Assembly: GCF_002775205.1 (NCBI RefSeq)
Contig: NC_036448.1
Coordinates: 5,358,572 to 5,422,571, forward strand
Direction: 5' to 3'
From: Xiphophorus maculatus
Lineage: Eukaryota; Chordata; Actinopteri; Cyprinodontiformes; Poeciliidae
DNA length: 64,000 nucleotides
Made by a program: the position numbers and the translations under genes. The notes beneath the pieces are model-generated. The model saw only the letters and a program-made list of their open reading frames with translations, had not been told where the DNA came from and ran no database searches. Of this stretch, positions 55,549 through 64,000 are shown piece by piece (the first letter of the stretch is position 1; every line of letters starts with the position of its first letter).

Positions 55549-58500
55549 GTAGGAGACTTATTATTTCTGCTCATCTATAGCTTTCCCTGACGCTTTGCTG
55601 TTATAAAACAAATTTCAGCTTTGTTTGTCATCCAAGGACAAATCAGTTTAAAGGGGCAGTGTTATGTAAGATTGACTTTTGTGAGCTTTGTAGCGTGTTA
55701 TAATGTTATTCCCTCATCAAAAAACACACCTGGAGTGTTGCCTTGACTCTTTCATGAATGTTTGCGAAATCCTTTAATCTCCATGGCAACCATTCAGTTG
55801 TGCAAAAAGCTTGGTGGGACTGAGCGCCACCTTTATGATGAAGCTTATTCTCAGAGCAGGAGTTTTCAAGCGTTTGCCTCGCAGAGCGCAACTCCCCCCA
55901 CCACTCCCCTCCCACACACACACACGCCTACATGCACACACTCAGCTCCTTCAGACTAGCCAGCAGCAATTAGCAAACACCTGGTGGAACAGTTCATCTG
56001 CTGAGCTCAGTATAGGAGCTACTTCTAATTGCAACGCTGGTAAAATGTTGTTAAAGGGTTAATAGAGGAGTCAGGTTCTGATGACTTCCTGAAGGCGGAG
56101 TTTCCGAAAGAGCAGGAGCTTCTTAAAGAGACAGCGACCCAATTTCAAGGTGTTAAATTGCAAAGTGGCATTTCTTTTAATTCATGTTTTATATATTCAG
56201 CTGAAGGTAACATAGTTACTTGACTGTGCTGTAAAATGGCACTATGGCATAACGCTGCCCTTTCAGATAAACACATTTACTTTCAGGCTGCATTTTTGTT
56301 GGTTCTGATTTCTCGTCCCATGAACACGTCACAGTGAGTTTCCCCGAACAGCAGCAAGTGATGAGAACGCCAGTGTTCGTGAAACCCGTTCAGTGGGTAA
56401 CCGGGTGGTAGTTCAGCCGGTGGACTGCATTTTATCGGAGTGGAGCCGTTGGTCCCGCTGTGACACCTGCACAAAGAAGAAAGTAAGTACGATGACGAGG
56501 AGGCAAATACACAGTTTATAATTGTGCTTGAATGAATGTCGGACAGTAAATAAGATCTGAGTGAAGTTTCGTCTCCCTGCTTTCTTCAAATCGAACAAAA
56601 TTGGTGTTTGTGTCGCAAAAATTTGAATTTACGCTGCTGTCATTTAGTATTTTCAGAAATCATCAAATGTCAACCAGACCTGTGCAAAAGTTTGTGCAAA
56701 AGTTTTGTTGCACAAACCTAAAATTAAATCATTTATATCAATTTTGTTTGACTTTGTTTATGTGTGGGGGAGGGCAGGTTGATCTGTGGAACCGTGCCAG
56801 GCATTTTAAACCTCTGATAATATGGAAAATTAACAGCTTTAAATAGTCATGAAAACACTTTTAGGATTAATGTCAATGATGAGAGCTTGTCAGCTGTTGC
56901 CCGAAGTAAAAGTTGACTGAAATGTAAATAATTTCAGAAAGTTAGGTAGCCTATTAATTAGCTGCATCGCAGACATGAGACAAAGCTGTCCGTTTTTGTT
57001 TCTGCGCTTTTTTTTTCTTGCTTTTTTTTTTATTTAGCAAACTAAAACCAGTTAATGTTCAGCATAAAACAGCCATTTTTTCCCCAAAAAACTAGCAAAG
57101 TATAGTAAATATATGTTCAGGTAAGTCCAGATAGTAAAAGCTGAACTGCTTCCACTAAGAGCAGCTAATTAGTTTTCATAAAGACGCGCCGTCCACCTGG
57201 AGTCAGATTAGAGATGGGTAGCTTCGTGGCAGAGAAACGGTCGACAGACAATTCTCTGGGGCTTTCAACATTTAAATATTTAAGAGCCAGTCAAGCGGCG
57301 GGCTGCGTTTGATCAGAGTGGAGCTCTGTGTGGACTGTAAAGAGCTCCACCGCTGACAAAGGTCAGAGCTGATCCACTCCAGTCCTCCATCTCACCCACT
57401 TTACAAGAGAGGGGATTAATAAAGCTGACATGACAAAGTGAGAACAGCCCACGAATGTGATTTCACGCATTACGGCTCTCAGGAGGAGCTCCGGAGACAC
57501 AGGATGTTAGAGGATGTTGGCAGGACTCTGTCTCGGTTTGTGCTGACACTCGGCGTGTTTGTCTCCCTCCAACTACAACCAGTACCGCTATGCTAAACTG
57601 GAGCAGCCATCTCAGTTTGGAGGAGAGCCATGCTACCTTCATGGCGCCCAGGAGGAACGCTGCGAGGTTCCAGCCCGCTACACCTGCGATAGCGTACCTC
57701 TGTGTGAGGGATTCCTCTGCACACAAACGGGTACGCCATACGTCTGTCTCCATTTCTGGTTCACTCTAGTACCCCTGTCTGAAATCCAGTGGAATTAAAT
57801 GCTTTCAGAGTTCAGCAATTTTTTACAATAATTTTTGTTAAATTCTTTCTAGTTAAATGTGTTCTGTAAAGTAAAGGAACTGCAGTAAAACTATTGTTTT
57901 AAATGATACATGGCAGAGGCTGAATAAAAACGCACTTTTTGTGATATTTTTCTTCCACTTCTCAGTTATCATGTACTTTGATTTGGTTTGGTAAAACACT
58001 CATAGAATATTTTAAAATTTATGTGTAGAACGTGACAAAATTTGACTTTTACAAGAAAGTTTAACATTAACAATTTCTTCTGGTAAGCTAATTTGATATT
58101 TCCATTTGCTAGCATGCTATGGCCACTCTTTCTTCATGTTTTACATTGATAACATATGAAACACTTTTTTCATCATTATCTGAGATTCAGTTGGCCTAAT
58201 TTTAACCTCTGACAGGAACCCAAAGTGAAATCTTAGTTTCATCATGGCCAATAAAAGGCGCCGCTAGCTAAAAAGCTAGCTGTGCTAACCCTAAAGCTCA
58301 AATTATAAACATCTAATTACTTGAAGAATTCTTACGTCAATAACCTAATCTTTAATACAGATGTCAAACTTTTTCAGAGGAGAGAGTTTAACTAAATTAT
58401 AATTTATTCAGAAAAATGAATTTTGCGGGACGCTTCATGTTTTCATAGTTAGCAGAAACGCTACGCAGAAAATTTGTGTATTAGCAAATTACTGAAAGTG

Positions 58501-61500
58501 TGCCCAGTGCTGACTGACTTTAAAACTGGACCAGCACTTCTAAAGATTCACTGCAGTTTAATTTGTCATAAAAGTTGCCGACCATGTACACTAAAAGAAG
58601 AATGTAAAATATGACCCAGAAGCAGTGAAACTGTATGAGAGCGTCTCCTTTACTTCCCTCAGGTCGCTGTGTCCACAGAACCCTGCAGTGTAACGGAGAG
58701 GACGACTGTGGGGACATGTCCGACGAGGTCGGCTGCACGAAGACGTCCAAGCCCTGCAGGGTGGAGGCAGAAGAGTACTGGGGAATAGAAAATCTGGCCA
58801 AAGGGTGAGTCACTCGAAGAGTCGATTACCAAAACATGCTGGGTTTCTTTTTCCTTCTGCTGCTGTTGTCAAACTGTACTCTCTGTATCAACAAAAATAC
58901 GTTTTCTTTCAGAATAAACGTCCTGAACAGCCACCTGGAAGGCGTGGTGCTCGATAACAGATACTATGGAGGCGGCTGCCTGCCTCACTACATCCAGGAT
59001 GTCCCGTTCAGGAAGCCTTTCAACTTGCAGCAGTACACGTTGCAGGTCAAAACGGCCGACTTCGGTCAAAGTCGTGTCAAAAATGGAACATGAGACACAT
59101 CAATGTGTTTTATACAATGGGAGCGCAAAGATCAGCAAATTTGTCCCTCCTGTTTTGCTTGTGTTTTTACATTTTCTTAAAATGGAAAATGTTGGGGGGT
59201 TTTTTTGTCTTTTAATAGCCATATTATTTTTGCTTTTCTTGCTTTTCTTTTAATGCTAATGGGAAATGAGACCGCAAAGATAAAGTGGGCAAAATACAAC
59301 ATATTTTTGAAGAAAGAGTCGCTCTCTAGTCCATTATATAGAGGTCATGAGAGTTGATAAAATGTTGGTTTTTTTAAAGGAAACTCAATGCTCACCTCTA
59401 GAGGGATTTACACTCATTTTCCAAACTACAGGAGCCATTATTCCTCAATACCATTTGAACTACTAACAATCACGGCAACATCTGTCCGTCATCCCATAAT
59501 ATTCTTCTTCCTACAGACGAGAGGCTCGTACGATTTCACCCTGCAGTCGTTCGAGTCGTACTCTGACTACATGGATCACACTTTCAGGGAACGGATGACC
59601 CAAACCTCTTTCTCCATTGGCTTCAGCGTTCCGGGCGTTTTCAGCTTTGGGTTCAATTACGACTCCTCCAAATACAGCAAGTCTGTCAGCAAGATTCGAC
59701 GTGCCTCCGGAGTTGTACGTTTGTCCCTCTAGCAGATCTCTGAACAACCAGCTAACCTGCAGCGTTGTGTTCTCGGAAACGTCACGTTCCCTCAAAGCCT
59801 TGGCGACTTTCACTGTTGCTCTCTGATCTCTAGACAAACAGCTTCATTCGAGCCAAGGCGGAGCTGGAGCTGGCCCAGTACATCCTGAAGTCCGACGGCT
59901 TGGTGCTTCACCCGGAGTTCCTGCAGCGCCTTCGCTCTCTGCCGCAGGCGTACGTTTATGGAGAGTACAGACAGATCTACAAGGACTATGGCACCCACTA
60001 CATCACCGAGGCCGCCCTCGGAGGAGACTTCGAGCACACGACCATCCTGAACAAAGAGAAGCTAGAGAAGTCAGGTCGGGAGTGATTATGGCACCAGAAT
60101 TCAAAATGCGTAGCCTGGCAAAAGGGTTTAGATCTGATTTCCAAGCAGTTAAGAAGTAATCACACTCTGGTTTGTCATCCTAGACTATAATTTGGACCAG
60201 TACAAGTCTTGCCTGCAGATAGGTTTCAAGATTGGGGTGACCATTGAAGGAGTTCCTGTATCCTTGGGCCTTGGAGGTGGATCCTGTTCTGGACTTCTGA
60301 ATGAAATGGGAGGTGGGAATACGTCTCGGATCGAATTTCTTACACCTAACACACGAGTTGTACCCTACAAAACGTTTCTCTGCTTGCTTTCAGAGGACAC
60401 AAAGAACGGGGCGATGGTGGAGGACTTTGTTGCTGTCGTACGGGGTGGAAACAGTGAATCCATCACTGCTTTGTTGTCTCAGAAGCTTCCCAGCGAACAG
60501 CTGATGAGGCTCTGGGGTGAAGGCGTCCGTTACAACCCGGACTTCATCCGCATGACAGTGAGCTCAAACTGTACACATAAAAGATTTATGTTTACTTGTT
60601 TTCTTATGTGTGTTGCTCTCCAACATCAACCAGGTCAATAGATGTTTCTGTGTGTTTTGCTCCTCCATTATCTGAGGTGCTAATTAAGCTGAGAGCAACG
60701 AATCGGATCAGACAGCTTGATGCACGGCCAGCGTTGGCACGGTTACAAAGAGTTACAGTACAATAGAACTGATCAATGGCAATTTAGGGAGCAAACGCCT
60801 TAACAGTCCCAGTAAGTTAGTGTGCCAGAGAGAAATCGGCTGATTTATTTATTTATTTATTTTTTGCTGTTCGAGACAGCTTTCTGCTGGCTTAGTGGAA
60901 AAATGTCTCATTTTCAGATAATTTGAGCCGTAAAACAAGAAGCGCGTGATATGATTGAACATCACTATGTGTATCGTCAGACCAAGCCGCTGTACGAGCT
61001 GGTGACTTCCAGAGACTTCGTCCAGGCCGACAGTCTGAAGAGGAACTTGAAGGGAGCTCTGTCCGAGTACCTGGCTGAGACCAGCGCCTGTCGCTGTGCT
61101 CCCTGTCACAACAATGGAGTGGCTGTTCTAAAAGGTATTAGACTTTGGATTGTTTCATAAAGCCCTTTCTCGTTTTAACACAAACCTTAACTTGAGGAAG
61201 CTGTTTTCTTCAAGTAAAATTGTTGCTTTCTCAGTCTTTCTAAGGACTTCGGGGTCACTCTTCATATAATACGGCTTTGCTCTTTGGATGACCCCATTCT
61301 GACCAGATTTTAACCATCAAGACACATGAACTCATATTTCACTCCTGAACACTGTGGCCTAAAGAGTTTTCTCAGCGACTGCAATGGGCTCAGGTCCTGC
61401 TGCTAAACCAGGTCAACAGCATGTGAGAAAGCTGGTAGTTAATGGTCAATTACCCACACTTAACCAAGTTCTGTACTGACATTGGCTGAAAGACCACGGA

Positions 61501-62280
61501 GTAATGGGGGGGGGGGGAAATCTGATGGTCATCTTGCGGTGGGATGCAAAGACTGAGATATTTCAATAGACATTGATCAAGAAGTTAAAACACAAGAAAG
61601 TCTAGATGGGCCAGTCAAATTCAATCGAGAAACTTCAGTCAAGGTTTCAAGACATGCCTTGATTGAAGAACTTGACTGTGTGGTTTGTAAGACCAGAATC
61701 CCAGGAGGTGGAAGCTTCTCTCAAGATGGCCAGCCGTCATCCAGAGGAGGTCACAGTCCGCTCTGTTTGCAACTGTAAAGGATTTCAGATTGTGTCCTGA
61801 CTTGTCAAAACCTCCACTGACGGTGTAACCTTCTGTCGACCACAAATATGAATGTTAAAACTTGTGGTTCTCAACAATTAGAACTTGTTTAATGTGACAT
61901 CTGAATTTCAATTCAATGGCAGCAAAAGTAATGACGTCTGCTTTCTCGACAGGCACAAGATGCGAGTGCGTGTGTCCTACCGGCTACACCGGACGGAGCT
62001 GCGAAATCACTTCCAGGCAAAAAGGTCGATGAAAACAAACGCTAGAAGTATTCTTCCTATACGCCACACATTTCATCCTTCAAAGCACCGAGACATGACA
62101 AAAAGGCGCGACTGTTTTATTGTAGTGTTGGGCATCGATGGTGGCTGGAGCTGTTGGGGAGCGTGGTCGTCCTGCAGCGGGGGTCAAATGACCCGGAGTC
62201 GACAGTGCAGCAACCCGGCACCAAGCAGCGGCGGCCTCCCGTGCAGAGGGCTGCAGCAGGAGTCCACCGAGTGCTTTTAA
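55466..62280 (+). CDS. c8b: Complement component C8 beta chain, complete 12-exon coding region
   Basis: Join of 55466-55548, 56335-56482, 57583-57730, 58663-58804, 58913-59045, 59517-59714, 59834-60074, 60184-60312, 60394-60557, 60981-61134, 61953-62024 and 62126-62280. It totals 1767 nt, 588 residues, close to the human chain of about 590. Seen in order: signal peptide (hydrophobic residues 16-27), a short propeptide ending RETR at residue 46, TSP1 (about 58-111, WSRWSRC at 64-70), LDL-receptor class A (six Cys at 118, 123, 129, 136, 142, 151), MACPF (about 160-495, signature YGTHY at 336-340), EGF-like (about 500-533), and C-terminal TSP1 ([10 protein letters not shown]). Known role: a secreted liver protein that binds C5b-7 and brings C8 alpha-gamma into the membrane attack complex. 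All junctions are in phase; no disabling change seen. Confidence 0.96.
55650..56263. mobile_element. TIR DNA element in c8b intron 1 (about 614 bp)
   Basis: Left end aaaggggcagtgttatgtaa and inverted right end gaaagggcagcgttatgcca match. Internal cttttgtgagctttgtagcg and ctccatggcaaccattcagt are familiar from fish repeats. Ends 71 bp before c8b exon 2. Confidence 0.75.
56335..56482 (+). CDS. c8b: c8b coding exon 2 (propeptide and first TSP1 half)
   Basis: Acceptor gaacacgtcacag at 56334, donor GTAAGT; completes Ser28 and encodes residues 29-77. Holds VRETR-SVGN, a likely proprotein-convertase cut (human KSRQMR-SVDV), then [17 protein letters not shown] of the first TSP1 domain, a tryptophan spacing known to be C-mannosylated. 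The acceptor was chosen because the alternative at 56286 runs into a stop. Confidence 0.92.
56483..58662 (+). other. c8b: c8b introns 2 and 3
   Basis: Introns of 1,100 and 932 bp on either side of exon 3. AT-rich, no coding or complete mobile element recognised; a short cgctagctaaaaagctagct occurs near 58,262. Confidence 0.6.
57583..57730 (+). CDS. c8b: c8b coding exon 3 (TSP1 end, LDLa start)
   Basis: Acceptor aactacaaccag, donor GTACGC; residues 78-126 plus one base. [17 protein letters not shown] aligns with human YRYAYLLQPSQFHGEPC, and [10 protein letters not shown] opens the LDLa module. Confidence 0.95.
58663..58804 (+). CDS. c8b: c8b coding exon 4 (LDLa, MACPF start)
   Basis: Acceptor tacttccctcag, donor GTGAGT; completes Gly127, encodes 128-173. 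[16 protein letters not shown] carries the acidic calcium-binding residues of an LDLa repeat; [12 protein letters not shown] starts the MACPF domain. Confidence 0.96.
58913..59045 (+). CDS. c8b: c8b coding exon 5 (MACPF)
   Basis: Acceptor gttttctttcag, donor GTCAAA; completes Gly174, encodes 175-218. [18 protein letters not shown] is a near match to the human RYYAGGCSPHYI block. Preceded by a 108-bp intron. Confidence 0.95.
59517..59714 (+). CDS. c8b: c8b coding exon 6 (MACPF, first membrane-inserting hairpin region)
   Basis: Acceptor ttcttcctacag, donor GTACGT; 66 codons, residues 219-284. Starts [18 protein letters not shown] (human YEFILKEYESYSDF) and includes [16 protein letters not shown], the alternating segment that in MACPF proteins refolds to beta-hairpins. 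Confidence 0.95.
59834..60074 (+). CDS. c8b: c8b coding exon 7 (MACPF signature)
   Basis: Acceptor tgatctctag, donor GTCGGG; residues 285-364 plus one base. Contains [13 protein letters not shown] and the family signature Y-x6-YGTHY ([12 protein letters not shown]) followed by ITEAALGG, almost the same as human. Confidence 0.97.
60184..60312 (+). CDS. c8b: c8b coding exon 8 (MACPF)
   Basis: Acceptor gtcatcctag, donor GTGGGA; completes Asp365, encodes 366-407 plus one base. [18 protein letters not shown] aligns with human FKIGGAIEEVYVSLGV. The next intron is only 81 bp, a multiple of three and free of stops. Confidence 0.9.
60313..60393 (+). other. c8b: c8b intron 8: 81 bp, in frame, no stop codon
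   Basis: Donor GTGGGA and acceptor ttgctttcag are both good. The 81 nt read as 27 codons in the same frame as exons 8 and 9 with no stop ([20 protein letters not shown] and a hydrophobic end). Human C8 beta has no such insert, so it is called an intron; retention would extend the protein rather than truncate it. Confidence 0.8.
60394..60557 (+). CDS. c8b: c8b coding exon 9 (MACPF)
   Basis: Acceptor ctgcttgctttcag, donor GTGAGC; completes Glu408, encodes 409-462. Includes [18 protein letters not shown] and [12 protein letters not shown], matching human MVEDLVVLVRGGASEHIT and WGDAVQYNPAII. Confidence 0.95.
60981..61134 (+). CDS. c8b: c8b coding exon 10 (MACPF end, EGF start)
   Basis: Acceptor gtgtatcgtcag, donor GTATTA; residues 463-513 plus one base. 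[12 protein letters not shown] closes the MACPF fold, and [17 protein letters not shown] opens the EGF-like module. Confidence 0.96.
61135..61952 (+). other. c8b: c8b intron 10 (818 bp)
   Basis: No coding or recognised element; a G-run lies near 61,507. The other c8b introns not listed separately are 471 bp or shorter and plain. Confidence 0.6.
61953..62024 (+). CDS. c8b: c8b coding exon 11 (EGF-like)
   Basis: Acceptor ctttctcgacag, donor GTCGAT; completes Gly514, encodes 515-537 plus one base. [17 protein letters not shown] supplies the C-terminal cysteines of the EGF-like domain. Confidence 0.94.
62126..62280 (+). CDS. c8b: c8b coding exon 12 (C-terminal TSP1 and stop)
   Basis: Acceptor actgttttattgtag; 50 codons plus TAA, residues 539-588. 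[15 protein letters not shown] and [15 protein letters not shown] give a standard TSP1 repeat ending ESTECF. It resembles the C8A last exon on the opposite strand, as expected of C8 paralogues. Confidence 0.95.
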
Positions 62281-62308
62281 AGTCGCAGATGTTAAAGAAG
62301 AGAAAGGG

Positions 62309-62314
62309 AATAAA
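62309..62314 (+). terminator. c8b: Poly(A) signal AATAAA, c8b proximal candidate
   Basis: AATAAA only 29 nt after the c8b stop. Use would give a 3' UTR of roughly 50 nt. Confidence 0.45.
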
Positions 62315-62536
62315 GTATCTACCAAACACGTTTGTTGACCTGGTGTTTTATTCAAATGAGTCGTTCTGTGAGAAAGTATTCAATTGAGGATGTTGAACCA
62401 TGAGAGCGATATCGTCTGTTTTTCTTTTATTGCGGTACTTAACTAGGCCTGCCTTAGGCACTGACCTAGATTCAGCTGCTGTTACTCAGATTCATCCTTC
62501 GTGTAAGCAAAACACAACTTCCTTGCTGTTGCACGC

Positions 62537-62542
62537 AATAAA
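62537..62542 (+). terminator. c8b: Poly(A) signal AATAAA, c8b distal candidate
   Basis: AATAAA in cacgcAATAAAaccgac, 257 nt after the stop. It lies 47 nt from the C8A signal on the other strand. Confidence 0.5.
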
Positions 62543-62588
62543 ACCGACATTCTTGAAATGAATAGAGGCTCAAAGTCGCCAAAGCTCA

Positions 62589-62594
62589 TTTATT
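62589..62594 (-). terminator. c8a: Poly(A) signal AATAAA for c8a
   Basis: TTTATT on the + strand, that is AATAAA on the - strand, 85 nt after the c8a stop. It lies within a T-rich + strand tract. Confidence 0.55.
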
Positions 62595-62678
62595 TTTTTT
62601 AATAACACAACGACGACGACTCGTTATCCCCTCGCTGTCCGTTTCTATGTGGAGGAGGGTGGGGGGGAACTGCTCCTT

Positions 62679-62830
62679 TTAGCATCGACGATTCTGATTG
62701 GCTGAGCCCAGGCAGGGTGCCCCGCCCCCTTCAGGTGAAGGATTGTTGCAGACTCTTGTCCTGCTTTTCGTCCCTGACGAGCAGGAAGACCATGACCCCC
62801 AGCAGGACCACGAGCCATCTGTCTTGGCAT
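62679..62830 (-). CDS. c8a: Complement component C8 alpha chain, last coding exon (partial gene)
   Basis: Read on the - strand: acceptor tgtcttgacag, then two bases completing a split codon, 49 codons and TAA. The peptide holds DGSWSCWGSWSSCSSGTKSR and CNNPSPEGGGAPCLG, a complete TSP1 repeat like the C-terminus of C8 alpha (human DGHWSCWSSWSVC and CDNPAPQNGGASC). The starting phase matches the C8 family's final exon. Convergent with c8b, stops 398 nt apart. No other c8a exon was recognised from 62,831 to the right edge. C8 alpha is the MACPF chain that inserts in the target membrane, but that part of the gene is outside the window. A C8B duplicate is the alternative; synteny favours C8A. Confidence 0.85.
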
Positions 62831-64000
62831 CTGTCAAGACAAAAGGAAATGGTTTCATTTTGCTTTACTTAAACGACTGTGGTATATTTTATAATATCAG
62901 TAAGACGAATCGTTGTTAATGAGCAAAGAATGCTCCGCAAAGTCTCTGCACCTCTTTGGTCGAGACTGAAAGATCTCAAACACAAACAGGATGAACAGTG
63001 CTCATAAAGCTTGGGGAAAAAAAATATCCTAGGAGTTTGATGAGGTTTCTGTTTAAAACTCATAAATTACCAAAGGAAATATTTGCTGCACCTAATTTGA
63101 ATTATTCAGAATTATTCAAAAGTCTTCAGCGGCCCCAGATGTGTTGTTTTCCATGATTCTTAAAGTTATTTAACGTTTTTGTCGGAACGTTGCGATTTTT
63201 TTTTTTCTTCCTGATTCAAATGAAATAGGGGCCTTGTTTGTGAAAAAGCGTTTTTTTTTTTGTTTTTTTTTCACTATTAACAGGTTAATATGTGTGGGAG
63301 GGGGAGGGAAGTCTAACAAATAAATGTACGTTATTGATTTAAGCAAAAGGAATGATTCTGGAAATGGCCCTGTTCCAAAATGGGCCAAGTAAAATCTTCT
63401 GTGTCCATCACTGGACTGAAAATGCATAAAAAGCAACTAAAGTTTAAAGAAAACTTTAAAATATGTTCGGAAAGAACATTTGCTCAAGACCACTTAAAGC
63501 AATCAAAGCCAGGGATGACTCGGTTCTTCCGCAAAGAGACAAAGTAAGCAGAAAATTCTTTCTAATCTTGTCAGGAAATTAGATCTTTTCTTTGAGAAAC
63601 GCTTTCAGCAGAACTGTAGGAAACTCTGTGGATAAAAAAAAAGATCTCTGAAGTTCTCCGGTCATTGACAGTTTGTTTATTTGGGATGAAATTAGGGTCA
63701 TTACAACAATGAGCAATGTTTGTCATGGTTTCCTGTAAACAGGTCAGTGTACTGCCTACAACAGCGAAGCTAAAAGTTGAGTTCTTCATTTAGCAAAACA
63801 GGAAAAGGCTCAAATGAATAAATAGTAAAAAAAAAAAAAAAAAAGGTGTGGAGGAGGAATAACATGACTTTTAATAAGTGACCAGTAAGACCCAAACCGA
63901 GACCCTCTGTAATTAACTGTAGTCTACATCAGCAAGCAGGAATGCTGGGAAAAACTGAGTAGGATGAAAGTACTAGAAGCCTGTAGATATCTACGAGAAA
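62831..64000 (-). other. c8a: c8a penultimate intron, running off the window
   Basis: No further c8a exon seen on the - strand. Mostly AT-rich, with T-runs near 63,200-63,270 and A18 at 63,827-63,844. Confidence 0.5.

Noticed and set aside
56287..56334. Longer c8b exon 2 starting at 56287
   Set aside because: Reads into TGA after a few codons in the phase set by exon 1; acceptor at 56334 restores the frame.

Overview
The window is vertebrate nuclear DNA, almost certainly from a teleost fish. The genes are split by GT-AG introns, the intergenic and intronic DNA is full of short DNA-transposon relics of kinds common in fish (hAT, Tc1/mariner, piggyBac-like TTAA elements, tRNA-derived SINEs), and the coding exons match DAB1, C8B and C8A. 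No prokaryotic gene, CRISPR array, rRNA or convincing tRNA gene was seen. Nearly all open frames outside the exons below are chance frames. || Layout: positions 1-10,713 hold no recognised coding exon; this is upstream DNA or a 5' intron of dab1 with SINEs, a GCTAGCTA-rich duplicated repeat and some possibly conserved regulatory DNA. A dab1 exon with a uORF-rich leader and the start codon lies at about 10,714-11,344. Twelve further dab1 coding exons run to 50,812, all + strand, and join in phase to a 575-residue adaptor protein. Its 3' UTR probably continues through a spliced exon starting at 51,189, with poly(A) signals at 52,098 and 53,930. After about 1.5 kb of intergenic DNA, complete C8B follows on the + strand (12 coding exons, 55,466-62,280, 588 residues). 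The last coding exon of C8A lies on the - strand (62,679-62,830), tail to tail with C8B; the rest of C8A is beyond the right edge. || Biology: DAB1 is the cytoplasmic adaptor that carries the Reelin signal from ApoER2/VLDLR to Src-family kinases and Crk in migrating neurons; its PTB domain and five signalling tyrosines are intact. C8 beta and C8 alpha are secreted complement proteins of the membrane attack complex. The two systems are functionally unrelated, but the order and orientation (DAB1, C8B, then convergent C8A) match the human locus from memory, so the block appears to be conserved synteny. || No new gene system was found. The points most worth a second look are: a stop-free, in-frame 81-bp intron in C8B; a decoy acceptor beside a transposon in C8B; near-abutting C8B/C8A 3' ends; a strong-context uORF in the dab1 leader; four perfect hairpins in dab1 introns; and a GCTAGCTA-containing repeat family at three sites.
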